Shown here in pieces: positions 1 to 9,208 of a DNA stretch of 64,000 nucleotides (the stretch's first letter is position 1; every line of letters begins with the position of its first letter). The DNA is taken from positions 193,037-257,036 of the forward strand of contig JAJPGV010000056.1 in the NCBI GenBank assembly GCA_021325635.1, given 5' to 3'. The stretch comes from Chloroflexota bacterium. GTDB lineage: Bacteria; Chloroflexota; JAJPGV01. The notes beneath the pieces are model-generated. The model worked only from the letters and a program-made list of their open reading frames with translations, was not told where the DNA came from and did not search any database. Made by a program: the position numbers and the translations under genes.

Positions 1-5
1 AAACC

Positions 6-1835
6 ATGATCGGTCTTGAAGAGCTGCAAGCGCCAGGGGCGGACGGGTCATCACCGCCGGGGAACGTTGGACGGGTGGATGGTTCCGTCGCCTGCACGAC
101 GAGGCGGTTCCAGGTCGTGCTGGACGAGCATGCCGTCGTGCAGCTTGACGACCTGGTGTCCACCGCGCAGCGTCTTCCGGATGGGCGGACCGTGACCCAC
201 TTCGGCATCGTGGTGGAGGGCAGTGGGGAGATTGAGGGAGCCGAAATGAGCTCCGACACCCACCGCATCGCCGCGGCCAAGACGATGCCGGGCCAGACAT
301 CGCGCACCGTAGACGTACAGGTGCTGCGCACCGTACCGGAGTTGTGGCTGGCGCCGGAGCCCGGAGCGGCCGTGCAGCGCGCTGTTGGCAGCGAGCGCGA
401 ACAGGCCTTGTTCATCGATCAGATGGACCAGCCCATGGCCGTGGGTTTGGACCAAGCGGGTGACCCCGTCTACCTGGACTTCGCCTTTGTCAGCGGGGAA
501 AAGGGCGGCCATCTCTCGATCTCAGGTGTGTCCGGAGTGGCCACGAAGACCAGCTACGCCACGTTCTTCCTCTACCAACTGCTCGAGACCGACGGAGGAC
601 GCCGGTTACTTGGCACGTCGCTGCCGAACACCCGGGCCCTCATCTTTAATACGAAAGGCGAAGACCTCCTCCACCTCGATCAGCCCAACGCGAACTTGGC
701 GCGCCACGAATCCGCGCGCGACGAATGGCGGCGTCTGGGGGTGGACGAGCCCGGCCCGTTTCGGAGTGTGCGGTTCTACGGAGCCCGAGCACCCGGCCGC
801 AACCGGGAGCAGCGTATGACGGACGTCGTCTCGCGCACTGATGTCATCCCGTTCGGTTGGTCGCCATGGGAGTTCATCCGGAACGGCCTGCTCAGGTTCT
901 GCTTCTCGGATGCTGAGGATGCGCGCAACCAGGTGTCGTTCATCGAGCAGCGCGTGCGCATCCAGCTCATGCGCTGGGCCTACCCGCTCTATGGAATGCC
1001 CGGGGGCGTCCTCTTGAAAGCGCCGGACCCTGGCGAGAACGTCAGTTACAACGCCGATCGCCTCCTCGAGGAGCGGCGCGAGCCGCGAGACCTGACCAAT
1101 GGGGGTGACGCCATCCTCGACTTCAGTGACCTGGTGGACTTCCTGACGACGGTCATTGGTCCAGACGCCCCTGAGGATATCGCCAATTCGTGGGCAGCTG
1201 GGGTGACGGCCGGGACGCGGTTCGCGTTCCTGCGACGACTCTACGCGGAAGCGCCGCGCATCGGCCAGCTCATCTCACACGGCGTCGACTCAGTCAAGCT
1301 CGAGACCGCGGTGACCGTCGTCGATTTGCACGCCCTTCATGACGACGCCCAGCGTTTCGTCGTTGGCGCCCTGCTCTCTGAGATCTTTGCTGAAAAGCAG
1401 GGCAGCGGGCGACTGCCGCTGCGCTTCATCATGCTAGACGAACTCAATAAGTACGCGCCGCGCGAAGGGACGAGCCCCATCAAGGACCTCCTGGTGGACA
1501 TCGCTGCCCGCGGACGTAGTCTCGGAGTTATCCTGATCGGCGCCCAGCAATCCGCGCGGGAAGTGGCCCCGGCGATCACGTCCAACGCTGCGATCAAAGT
1601 CGTCGGCCGCCTCGATGCTGGTGAGGCCAGGGAATACGCCTTCTTATCGTCAGAACTACGAGAGCGCGCCAGCCGCTTTCTGCCCGGCACAATGGTGTTG
1701 GACCAACCCATTATCCCGGCACCCATCCCGCTGCGCTTTCCCTTCCCGGGCTACGCCACCTCCGTCACCGAGCGTGGCGGCGTCGTGCAATCGGCGGAGA
1801 AGGAGGCCGAAGCGTTCGACTTCGGAACCGTATGA
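6..1835 (+). CDS. HerA-like DNA translocase ATPase (DUF87 family)
   Basis: Predicted ring ATPase of the HerA/FtsK type, which pumps DNA for end resection or restriction. Residues about 20-75 read as a beta-rich HAS-barrel-like segment. The P-loop near residue 174 is GVSGVATKTSY, so the usual GKT is spaced differently but Lys and Thr remain. A Walker B-like segment IMLDELNKY lies near residue 474, followed by the ARGRSLGVILIGAQQ region usual in HerA. Length (609) suits the family. Its stop overlaps the start of the SbcD-like gene by four bases (ATGA), so the two are translationally coupled, as archaeal HerA often is with Mre11-Rad50; the usual NurA nuclease partner is not seen. Only five bases precede the ATG, so the true start could lie outside the window. 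Family call is firm, exact role inferred. Confidence 0.8.
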   Translation: MIGLEELQAPGADGSSPPGNVGRVDGSVACTTRRFQVVLDEHAVVQLDDLVSTAQRLPDGRTVTHFGIVVEGSGEIEGAEMSSDTHRIAAAKTMPGQTSRTVDVQVLRTVPELWLAPEPGAAVQRAVGSEREQALFIDQMDQPMAVGLDQAGDPVYLDFAFVSGEKGGHLSISGVSGVATKTSYATFFLYQLLETDGGRRLLGTSLPNTRALIFNTKGEDLLHLDQPNANLARHESARDEWRRLGVDEPGPFRSVRFYGARAPGRNREQRMTDVVSRTDVIPFGWSPWEFIRNGLLRFCFSDAEDARNQVSFIEQRVRIQLMRWAYPLYGMPGGVLLKAPDPGENVSYNADRLLEERREPRDLTNGGDAILDFSDLVDFLTTVIGPDAPEDIANSWAAGVTAGTRFAFLRRLYAEAPRIGQLISHGVDSVKLETAVTVVDLHALHDDAQRFVVGALLSEIFAEKQGSGRLPLRFIMLDELNKYAPREGTSPIKDLLVDIAARGRSLGVILIGAQQSAREVAPAITSNAAIKVVGRLDAGEAREYAFLSSELRERASRFLPGTMVLDQPIIPAPIPLRFPFPGYATSVTERGGVVQSAEKEAEAFDFGTV

Positions 1836-3094
1836 GACTGCTGCACACCTCCGACTGGCATCTTGGCCGCCAGACGTACAACATCTCCCGCGCGGCAGAT
1901 CACGACGCGGCCATCGCCGAAATCGTGGATGTAGCCCGCCACTTCAAGCCACACCTGGTGCTGCACACAGGCGACCTGTTCGATGGGCCGCGCCCACCGC
2001 TGGCCGAGATGGAGCGTGCCGTCAGCGCGCTGAAAGAGCTCGCAGCCGTAGCACCGGTGTTGGTCATCGCGGGGAACCACGACGCTCCCGGGCTCTTCCG
2101 GCTCTTTAACCGCATCGGTGGCACAGGGTCGGGGATCCACTTCGCATTTCAGCCACTCCCACCGGGCCAGGGCGGCCTGCTCGAATATCCGGCTGGGGAG
2201 CACGTGATCCGGGTGGCACCGTTCCCCTTCGTGCACGCCACCCGGGCAATCAACTTCTTCGAGCCTCCCAGTGGTTGGAACGCGCAGTACTCAGAGCGCA
2301 TCGCGAAGGTCATGGGCTTTCTGAAGGCCGGGTTGGAAGATGGCTATGACCCCAACAAGCACATCCTGCTCACCGCCTCACACTTGTTTGTTGCCGGCGC
2401 CAAGTTCTCGAAGAGTGAACGCCAGTTAACAGTGACGGAGCAGTACGCGACACGCGTTGAGCACCTTCCCACCGTGTCCTACGCGGCCTTCGGCCATATC
2501 CACCGTCCACAGACGCTGCCCGGCACCCAGCAGCCCGGGGCCTACGCTGGGTCGCCCATTCAACTGGACTATGGCGAAGAAGGCGAGGAGAAGCGTTTGG
2601 TGCTGGTCGAAGCGGATCCAGGGCAACCAGCCTCGATTGTCAGCCAGCCGCTCACGAAGCCGAGGGAACTTCGCAAGTTCATCGGGACCATCGACGACCT
2701 GAAGAAGTGGGCCGGGCGGGGGCCGTCAGGAGCCCTGTGCCACGTGACTGTTAAGACCGAGGAAGAGACGCCGGGCCTCGCCGCCCAGGTTCGGGACATC
2801 CTGAGTGATTCCGTGGTGGTTTGGACGGCCGAAGACTGCCAGAGCCGCCACGTTGAGGCAGCTCACCTGGCCGCGAAAGAGGAAGGAGCTGAACCGACGT
2901 TCAGCGAGCTCTTCCGATCGTTCCTGGGGGGGACGAGGTTGTCCAAGGTGTTATCAGCTGAGGTGGCGGCGCTGTTCGACCAGGTGGATGCCGCGGTCCA
3001 GGAGGACACCGCTCCCACGTTCGAGGCCATCGAGCGACTCCAGGCCGTGTTCAAGACGCATGCCGAATCACCCGTTGCGGAGCGCGTCCAGTGA
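1832..3094 (+). CDS. sbcD: SbcD/Mre11-like metallophosphoesterase nuclease
   Basis: Nuclease subunit of an SbcCD (Mre11-Rad50) complex that opens blocked or hairpin DNA ends and trims them with two metal ions. The calcineurin-type motifs are all present in order: SDWHLGR near residue 7, TGDLFDGPRP near residue 46, AGNHD near residue 73, a lone His in SHLFVAG and the closing GHIH near residue 215. The 420-residue length is normal for SbcD, with a C-terminal capping and Rad50-binding region. It starts at the ATG inside the HerA-like stop and ends with its TGA inside the GTG of the next gene, so the three proteins should be made together. It acts in the cytoplasm on DNA. Symbol given by family; orthology to the housekeeping sbcD is not shown, and the island setting suggests a specialised copy. 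Confidence 0.88.
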   Translation: MRLLHTSDWHLGRQTYNISRAADHDAAIAEIVDVARHFKPHLVLHTGDLFDGPRPPLAEMERAVSALKELAAVAPVLVIAGNHDAPGLFRLFNRIGGTGSGIHFAFQPLPPGQGGLLEYPAGEHVIRVAPFPFVHATRAINFFEPPSGWNAQYSERIAKVMGFLKAGLEDGYDPNKHILLTASHLFVAGAKFSKSERQLTVTEQYATRVEHLPTVSYAAFGHIHRPQTLPGTQQPGAYAGSPIQLDYGEEGEEKRLVLVEADPGQPASIVSQPLTKPRELRKFIGTIDDLKKWAGRGPSGALCHVTVKTEEETPGLAAQVRDILSDSVVVWTAEDCQSRHVEAAHLAAKEEGAEPTFSELFRSFLGGTRLSKVLSAEVAALFDQVDAAVQEDTAPTFEAIERLQAVFKTHAESPVAERVQ

Positions 3095-6087
3095 AGCCGC
3101 GAAAGTTGACCTTGCGGGGATTCCGTAGCTACCGTGACCATGAGCCGATTGAGTTCAAACCCGAGGGCCTGAGCGCCCTGGTAGGCGACACCGGCGCCGG
3201 CAAGTCCTCCATCCTGCAGGGGATGTTCTACGCGCTCTACAACTCCGCTTCGTGGGATGCCCGAAGCGTCCACGAGTTGATCGCGGATTCCGACGAGCGG
3301 CTCTTCGTGTCGCTCGAGTTTGAGGCGAACGGCGATGTCTGGGAAGCTACTCGGTCGACGAACCGCAAGAGCGGTCCGCCCGTGCACGTGTTGAAGTGCT
3401 TGAGTCGGCCTGAGCCGGAAGTCAATGGCGATGACAACGTCACCAGGGCCGTGATCAAGCTTCTCGGAATGGACCGTGAGACGTTCAAGGCGGCGGTGAT
3501 TCTTCCGCAAGACCAATTCCAGCAGTTGCTACATGCCCGTTCGTCCGACCGCACCAAGATGCTCAAAAGCATCTTTCGTTTGGAAGAGCTGGACCGTATG
3601 GGTGAGCTAACGCAGAACGCGCTCGCTGACCTCCAGCAACCGTTGTTGGACGCGAAAACGACGCGCGGTCAACTGCTGCCCGACCCTGCTGCAACCGAGA
3701 AAGCGGCGCTCGGCGTGCGCAGCCAGGCGGCCGACCGCCTGAAAGCGTTGGAAGCTGCGCGGAAGGCCCTGGACGAAGCGGAGAAGCAACTGACAAGCCT
3801 TCAACGATCGAACGATGATGCCCAAGCTGCGCGACAGGCGATCGTCATCGATGCTGCCGCGCTCGCAACGTTGCAGGCCGTGGCGACGGTCGCGTTGGAG
3901 ATTGACCGCGACACCGCGGCCATAGACGCCGAGCGACAAACCGTGGGCGGCCAGCGAGACGAACATCGAGCGTTCCTGGACGCAGAAACAAAGCTTGGCA
4001 TGGGGGCCCAGCAACTGACGGAGCTGAGAACACGAGTGTCAGGACTGCAAGCCACGCTCGCCTCCATTGAAGAAGAGCGGGTGCGCCTGGATGACGAAGC
4101 ACAAACCATCGCGACAGCCGAGAAGGACCTCGCACAGTCGGACAGACGCATTCAACAGCTTCAGGAAAACCGGGCGGCGGCACTGAGCGACCGCGACGAT
4201 GCGCAAGCAGCCTATAACAGCGCCGATGCCGCGCTAAGCGAAGCCCGGCAGCAACTCGGCAAGGTGCGCGAGGCTTCCAAGGCAGTCGCGGCTCGCCAGT
4301 CAACGCTGGACGGGCTTCGTACCGCCCTAGCTCCTCTGACCACGACGCAGTCCGAAGCAATGAAAAAGGAGGAGACGGCTCGCGAGGCGCTCGAGACCGC
4401 CACGCGGTCGCTCGAGGAAGCGCGGTTGGCCGACATGGCCGCCACGCTCGGCGAGCATCTGCACGCCGGCGATTCCTGTCCTGTGTGTGCACGAGAAGTA
4501 CCTTCTGGTTTTCGAGCACCCACATCTCCCAACCTCGAGGGACGCCGCCGTGAGCAGGTTACGGCGAAGGAGGCCCATGACGTTGCCCTACAGACACTAG
4601 AGCTGGCTCGCGACGCGGCTGCGCACGCTGAGCATCGCGTGCAAGCAGCGGAAGGCGAGGTACGGTCCGCGCAAACCGCGCTGGACGAAGCGCTACAAGA
4701 CCTCGTCAAAAAGGTAGGGACGCTGCCCGAGCCGCTGCCCAGCGATGACGAGGGGGTGCTCGGGCGACTCACCACGGAGCTGCAGGCCCGCAAGGACAGG
4801 GTCGCCGTTACCAGCCAAGCGCTCGGCGACTTGGACAGTGAGCTTACCGGATTGATGGGAGCCAGGAAAGCCCTTGCCGAGCCGCTCGATCAGCGTAAAG
4901 AGGCGCATGCGCGGTCACAGCAAAGCCTCGCCAGGCGCACGGATGAGGCTGCCAGTATTGAAGAGGCCGTGCCTGCCGCGTTGCGGGGCGGGGCACAGGT
5001 GCGCGAACGGATACCCGACATCGTGGTTGCCATTAACGAGCGCCTGAATACCCTGGAGGGGCACGCCGGGAAGCTGACGCAGCTTCAAGCGCACCTTGAC
5101 GAACTCAACACACGCGAAACGAGCCTGCGAGCGCGCAAACAACGTGAGGTCGATGAGCCCCACCAGACGGCTGTCGGCAAGGTTGTCTCACTTGCTAGCG
5201 CGGGTGCGCCAGGGGCGCGACTGCTGGCTCGGGCGTCCGGCCCAGCCCGCCCGGAGCCAGTGAGACTCCAATCGGATGTCCTTTGGGCCCAGGAAGTAGT
5301 GTCATGGACGAAAGGCCTCCAGGAGGCGCTCGATGCGTTCCTCGCGGACTGCGAAAGCAACATCCAAAGGGTGGAGCTCGACAAGATCGCGACTCTGACC
5401 AAGGTAGGGGAAGCCGATCGAGAGGCTCTTGCGAAAACCATCGTCGACTGCAAAGTGGATATTTCGAGCGCTGACCGTGACATCGAGCGTGCTCGCGCAG
5501 ATGGCAAGGTCGCGGCCGTACTTGACCCGGTCATCAAAGAAGGCGAGCAGCTCAATCGGGGGCTTGACGAGCTGCGGAAGCAGCTGGCGACGGCTAAATT
5601 TCCCGGCTTCGTAGTCGAACACCGGCAGCGGTCCATGCTGCGGATCGCCTCGCGGCAGCTGGCGGCTATGACCAGCGAGCGCTATGCGTTCTCACAGAAC
5701 TTCGACATCCTCGACCAGCCGACGCAACAAACACGGTCCCCGCAAACCCTGTCCGGCGGCGAGACATTCCTCGCCAGCCTGAGCCTGGCACTGGCGCTGG
5801 TGGAGATGGCGGGCCGGTCGGGCGGCTTAGTGGAGTCACTCTTCCTAGACGAGGGCTTCGCGGCCCTTGATGCCAATGCATTGGATGAGGCCTTGGATGC
5901 ACTGGAAACACACGTGGCCGCCGGCAGAGCAGTGACGATCGTGAGTCACCTGCGCGCGATTGCTGAGCGGGTGCCGGACCTGTTGCTCGTTACCAAGGAC
6001 GCCATGGGTAGCCATGCGCGCTGGGTCAGCGGAGAAGAACGTGAGCGCTTGCTTGAGGCAGAGCTAGAGGCGGGCCTGGTGGCTTGA
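3091..6087 (+). CDS. sbcC: SbcC/Rad50-like SMC-type ATPase
   Basis: Large ATPase subunit of the SbcCD complex. Walker A (GDTGAGKS, residues 32-39) is at the N-terminus. Long Ala/Glu/Arg-rich coiled-coil arms follow, with a zinc hook CPVC near residue 463 almost mid-protein, then the returning coil. The ABC signature LSGGE lies near residue 887 and Walker B LFLDEGFAALD near residue 917. At 998 residues it is full length and shows no missing element. Start is GTG at 3091, overlapping the SbcD stop by four bases. Its own TGA overlaps the TTG start of the next gene the same way. The known role of the family is ATP-driven positioning of the Mre11 nuclease on DNA ends; with HerA next door a resection machine aimed at foreign or broken DNA is likely but inferred. 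Confidence 0.9.
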   Translation: MKPRKLTLRGFRSYRDHEPIEFKPEGLSALVGDTGAGKSSILQGMFYALYNSASWDARSVHELIADSDERLFVSLEFEANGDVWEATRSTNRKSGPPVHVLKCLSRPEPEVNGDDNVTRAVIKLLGMDRETFKAAVILPQDQFQQLLHARSSDRTKMLKSIFRLEELDRMGELTQNALADLQQPLLDAKTTRGQLLPDPAATEKAALGVRSQAADRLKALEAARKALDEAEKQLTSLQRSNDDAQAARQAIVIDAAALATLQAVATVALEIDRDTAAIDAERQTVGGQRDEHRAFLDAETKLGMGAQQLTELRTRVSGLQATLASIEEERVRLDDEAQTIATAEKDLAQSDRRIQQLQENRAAALSDRDDAQAAYNSADAALSEARQQLGKVREASKAVAARQSTLDGLRTALAPLTTTQSEAMKKEETAREALETATRSLEEARLADMAATLGEHLHAGDSCPVCAREVPSGFRAPTSPNLEGRRREQVTAKEAHDVALQTLELARDAAAHAEHRVQAAEGEVRSAQTALDEALQDLVKKVGTLPEPLPSDDEGVLGRLTTELQARKDRVAVTSQALGDLDSELTGLMGARKALAEPLDQRKEAHARSQQSLARRTDEAASIEEAVPAALRGGAQVRERIPDIVVAINERLNTLEGHAGKLTQLQAHLDELNTRETSLRARKQREVDEPHQTAVGKVVSLASAGAPGARLLARASGPARPEPVRLQSDVLWAQEVVSWTKGLQEALDAFLADCESNIQRVELDKIATLTKVGEADREALAKTIVDCKVDISSADRDIERARADGKVAAVLDPVIKEGEQLNRGLDELRKQLATAKFPGFVVEHRQRSMLRIASRQLAAMTSERYAFSQNFDILDQPTQQTRSPQTLSGGETFLASLSLALALVEMAGRSGGLVESLFLDEGFAALDANALDEALDALETHVAAGRAVTIVSHLRAIAERVPDLLLVTKDAMGSHARWVSGEERERLLEAELEAGLVA

Positions 6088-7154
6088 CCGAATCCGAGGA
6101 AGCACCACCACCGGGACGTTTTCTTCTGGAAGTGCTCGACCGAGCGGGAATGACACAGGCGGAGCTGGCGCGCCGGACTGCGCGGCCCGTCAAGACGGTC
6201 AACGAGATCGTTCAGGGAAAGGCGGCTATCACGCCAGAAACTGCGCTGCAGTTCGAGCGTGTACTCAGTGTTCCGGCCTCCGAATGGTTGCAACGAGAAG
6301 CAAATTATCGGGAGGCAAGAGCTCGCGCCGAAGCGCGCGCCCGCCTGGCGCAGCACAAGGATTGGCTCCGCCAGTTTCCCCTTCGTGAACTGGAAAAGCT
6401 TGGGCTGATCGCCCGTGGGCATGACAACGTCGAGACGGTGGAGAGCCTCTTGCAGTTTTTGGGTGTGGCCAGCCCAGAGGTATGGGAAGACCAATGGGCT
6501 CGGCCGCAGGTGTCGTTTCGTAGATCCAAGAGCGCCGAGCTTAAGGCAGCAGCCATATCCAGCTGGCTTCGCATCGGCGAGATGGCGGCGCGTGAGCTGC
6601 ACTGTGAGCCCTTCGACGCGGGGATGTTCCGGGACCAATTGGCCGAGATTCGGCATCTCGTGCGCGAGCCGGTCGAGCGATTTCACCAGCCGCTTGTTGA
6701 TCTCAGCGCCAGTGCAGGCGTCGCCGTCGTTTTCGTGCCTGAGATTGGTGGTATCCAGGTGTTCGGAGCGACCCGCTGGCTCACGCCGGATAAGGCAGTG
6801 ATTCAGCTCAGCGGGCGCTACAAGTCAGATGACCAGTTCTGGTTCACGTTCTTTCATGACGCGGGCCACATCCTCCTACACGGAAAGCGCGCGGCGTTCG
6901 TCGACCTTACAAACGCGGAGGGAGCGGATGACGAAGCTGAAGCGGATGCATTTGCGCGCGATTTCCTCGTTCCCGAAAATGAGCTTCATCGACACATGGG
7001 AGTGGGTATGCCTACGACGTTGGAAATCGTTGATATTGCAGCCGCCATCGGCATCTCGCCGGGCGTTCTCGTCGGGCGGTTGCAGCGAGACGGCCGTCTG
7101 CCATGGAGTCGCATGAACGAGTTAAAACGGCGCATTGAACTGGTGAGGGCGTGA
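6084..7154 (+). CDS. HTH (XRE/HigA-like) plus ImmA/IrrE metallopeptidase-type protein
   Basis: Two-domain protein of 356 residues. Residues about 10-75 form an XRE/HigA-like helix-turn-helix (MTQAELARRT followed by a recognition helix). Residues about 190-320 match the ImmA/IrrE peptidase fold that cleaves phage or stress repressors. The zinc site reads HDAGH at residues 258-262 instead of HExxH, so the catalytic Glu is replaced by Asp; a downstream EAEADAFARDFLVP segment supplies the third ligand region. It starts with TTG at 6084, overlapping the SbcC stop, and is the last gene of the four-gene operon. A regulator or damage/phage sensor of the HerA-SbcDC complex is the likely job, inferred from position. 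It is not a clear HigA antitoxin because no toxin gene adjoins. Confidence 0.78.
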   Translation: MTESEEAPPPGRFLLEVLDRAGMTQAELARRTARPVKTVNEIVQGKAAITPETALQFERVLSVPASEWLQREANYREARARAEARARLAQHKDWLRQFPLRELEKLGLIARGHDNVETVESLLQFLGVASPEVWEDQWARPQVSFRRSKSAELKAAAISSWLRIGEMAARELHCEPFDAGMFRDQLAEIRHLVREPVERFHQPLVDLSASAGVAVVFVPEIGGIQVFGATRWLTPDKAVIQLSGRYKSDDQFWFTFFHDAGHILLHGKRAAFVDLTNAEGADDEAEADAFARDFLVPENELHRHMGVGMPTTLEIVDIAAAIGISPGVLVGRLQRDGRLPWSRMNELKRRIELVRA

Positions 7155-7580
7155 CTCCGTGTTGGCTTCTAAGTAATCGGGCTATGGACGTGTCCCCGAG
7201 GCAGACGCCAAACATGCGACGTGCCGCACTCGAGCGGGAAACGACTTAATGGACGAGCAGACCTGACTCTCGAACGGGCTCGCCTACGCCAGTTGTTCGA
7301 ATTCCTCCAGGCGATTGACCGAGTTTGGAAGCGGTCGTCCGGTGGCTTCGGGAGCCGTGGTCAATGAGGCTGAGCGAAACACCGGATCATCCGAGTATCA
7401 CTGTGGCCGCTCCTGAGGACGAGTTCGGCGGGTGAGACTTCCGACGATCTGACCCACCCCGGCAAATGCAGATAGTTCGCATGCCGAGTGCCCCCATCTA
7501 GGATGTGGTTGCTGTTGTGACCCTTGCTACTGCTGTCGTCACCCATCGGACTTGTCAGCTCCGCGATTTGCACTTCAGAA
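7155..7580. other. intergenic stretch with a possible gene remnant
   Basis: This 426-base gap separates the HerA-SbcDC operon from the convergent AlbA_2 gene. One plus-strand segment, about 7263-7365, reads like coding sequence (an amphipathic run with LERARLRQLFEFLQAIDRVW) but lacks a start and soon stops, so it may be the remains of an N-terminal helical domain. I see no RNA gene, clear terminator or other open frame worth reporting in the rest. Confidence 0.35.
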
Positions 7581-8954
7581 TCAGTCGGTTGGTCGAGGTG
7601 CCGAGCTAAATTCGAGCACGTCGAAAAAGGACTGCATCGGCGTGTCCGGGTCCAGTCGTGGCCGGCCATCCGAATGTGCGGCAATTGGCCAGCGGAAGGT
7701 TTGGCAACACCAATACCCTCCCCAGCTATACATCAGATCAAGGTCGAGATGGTTGTCGGTCGTGAGGCGACGAAAGAACATCGAAGCCCACGTCCAATTG
7801 AGGTGGCCAGCGAGGGCCTTGCGCTCTAGCGAACCGCAAGCAGCCGAGGCCCAATTGTGCCCCTTGGCACGCGGACTGACGAAACGCCAGTAAAGCGTCC
7901 CCGGGTTAGAACCTGTCAATCGGAGGTGGAGATTTTCCACATTGACGGCCTTTGAATCAGCCTCGACCTTCCAGTCAGCCACTCGGAAATAGGGGCCGTC
8001 ATTCAAGAGCTTGTGCGTGAATGGCTCCTCCAGCAATTCTGTCCGAGCAAGGAGGGTTTCCAACTCAGAGGTCTGTAAATGGACAGCTTCAGCGATATCC
8101 AAATCCGCCAGCGCCGCTGGATCGAACCGCCTATCGAGATATGGGCAAGAACGTCGATATAGCTCAACGACCCGACGAGGTGCAAACAGCCGTTCGAGGA
8201 CATCAAGGTTGTCCAACGACCAGCGACAGAGCCGCCCTACATGAGAGCTGTGCTGCGAGCGCCGCGATTGGCTTAATGAGTCGTCTTGCTCCTGATGTGT
8301 ACGTGTGGATTGCAGGTGCCTGAGGTGCTCGCTCGTTTCGATGTTGCTCAGGAGCGCGGCTCCCTCATCAATAGCCCGACGCAACCTGGCCTGGGCGACC
8401 TGCTTCGGAGCCTTGAGTCGCACACTATTTGGCGTGGAGTCCTGCCACGGCGAGGCAGTTGGTTTTGGAAGCGTTCGCCTACGTGCAATCTCGTCTACAT
8501 CCATCGGAACCGTGTGGCCGCCGCTTCTAACGACGACTTCTCCACGGGCAGTGGCGTAAACAACCTCTTCGCCCAGTGCGCGCGCAAGATAAACATGCAA
8601 GAGTTTCCCGCCAATCACGACCTCGTCCCAGCGTCCAATGATCGGAGGCTTTTGCTGCGACAGCATCTGGGTAATTGAGTCAGTTAGGCGGGTTACCTCT
8701 TGTTTGGACAATGGCGTCAGACCGTCCGTAGCGACCTGGCCGCAGACGGTCCCATCGTCCTCCTGGCCGAAGATCAGCGCGACAACATGATCGCTGTTGG
8801 CGTTGAGAAGCCCGACGATGATTCGTGGGATATCTCGAACGGGATACGCTAAGCTGCGCTTCCGCTCAACCCACGAAGCTCGTTCGGACGTGCCGACTAT
8901 GGCGGTGAGAGCCTTCGCTGCGTCATCTAGAGAATGAAAGCGAGCAATGGCCAT
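7581..8954 (-). CDS. AlbA_2 (Schlafen-type) domain protein
   Basis: 457-residue protein whose N-terminal part (about residues 10-150) matches the Schlafen AlbA_2 putative DNA/RNA-binding domain: an ExK-type motif at WVERKRS followed by a glycine-rich core that reads FGQEDDGTVCG. The remaining 300 residues are not recognised; they are Arg-rich around 170-250 and contain no visible P-loop or wHTH. AlbA_2 proteins are common in defence islands, where some act as nucleases or nucleic-acid sensors. The ATG is at 8954. The gene is transcribed alone, convergent with the ImmA operon and divergent from the HEPN/Toprim gene, with about 250 bases between the two divergent starts. Domain call is good; function is unknown. 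Confidence 0.65.
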   Translation of the reverse strand: MAIARFHSLDDAAKALTAIVGTSERASWVERKRSLAYPVRDIPRIIVGLLNANSDHVVALIFGQEDDGTVCGQVATDGLTPLSKQEVTRLTDSITQMLSQQKPPIIGRWDEVVIGGKLLHVYLARALGEEVVYATARGEVVVRSGGHTVPMDVDEIARRRTLPKPTASPWQDSTPNSVRLKAPKQVAQARLRRAIDEGAALLSNIETSEHLRHLQSTRTHQEQDDSLSQSRRSQHSSHVGRLCRWSLDNLDVLERLFAPRRVVELYRRSCPYLDRRFDPAALADLDIAEAVHLQTSELETLLARTELLEEPFTHKLLNDGPYFRVADWKVEADSKAVNVENLHLRLTGSNPGTLYWRFVSPRAKGHNWASAACGSLERKALAGHLNWTWASMFFRRLTTDNHLDLDLMYSWGGYWCCQTFRWPIAAHSDGRPRLDPDTPMQSFFDVLEFSSAPRPTD

Positions 8955-9208
8955 GAGTCAGACGGAGAAATGGGCCTGGACGTCGTCCATGCGGAGTTGC
9001 GCCATTATCGAACCCAACCACAGTTCGGCTGTCTGGCGTTCATCCACGGCCTGGCTCGTTTCGCCGCGCGTCACATTGAAATTCTAGGCAAGTAGGCGTC
9101 GGCTGATATAGCTCCGTGGTCCGACCTTCTTTGGCCAATCGACGTCGCGACCCGGAGTTATCGCCCAGAAAACGAACGGTTTCAAAGCCCGGGTAGCATT
9201 CGTCGATC

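Noticed and set aside
6084-7154. toxin-antitoxin reading of the HTH-ImmA gene
   Set aside because: No toxin gene adjoins and the gene is coupled to sbcC, so a HigBA-type call is not supported.
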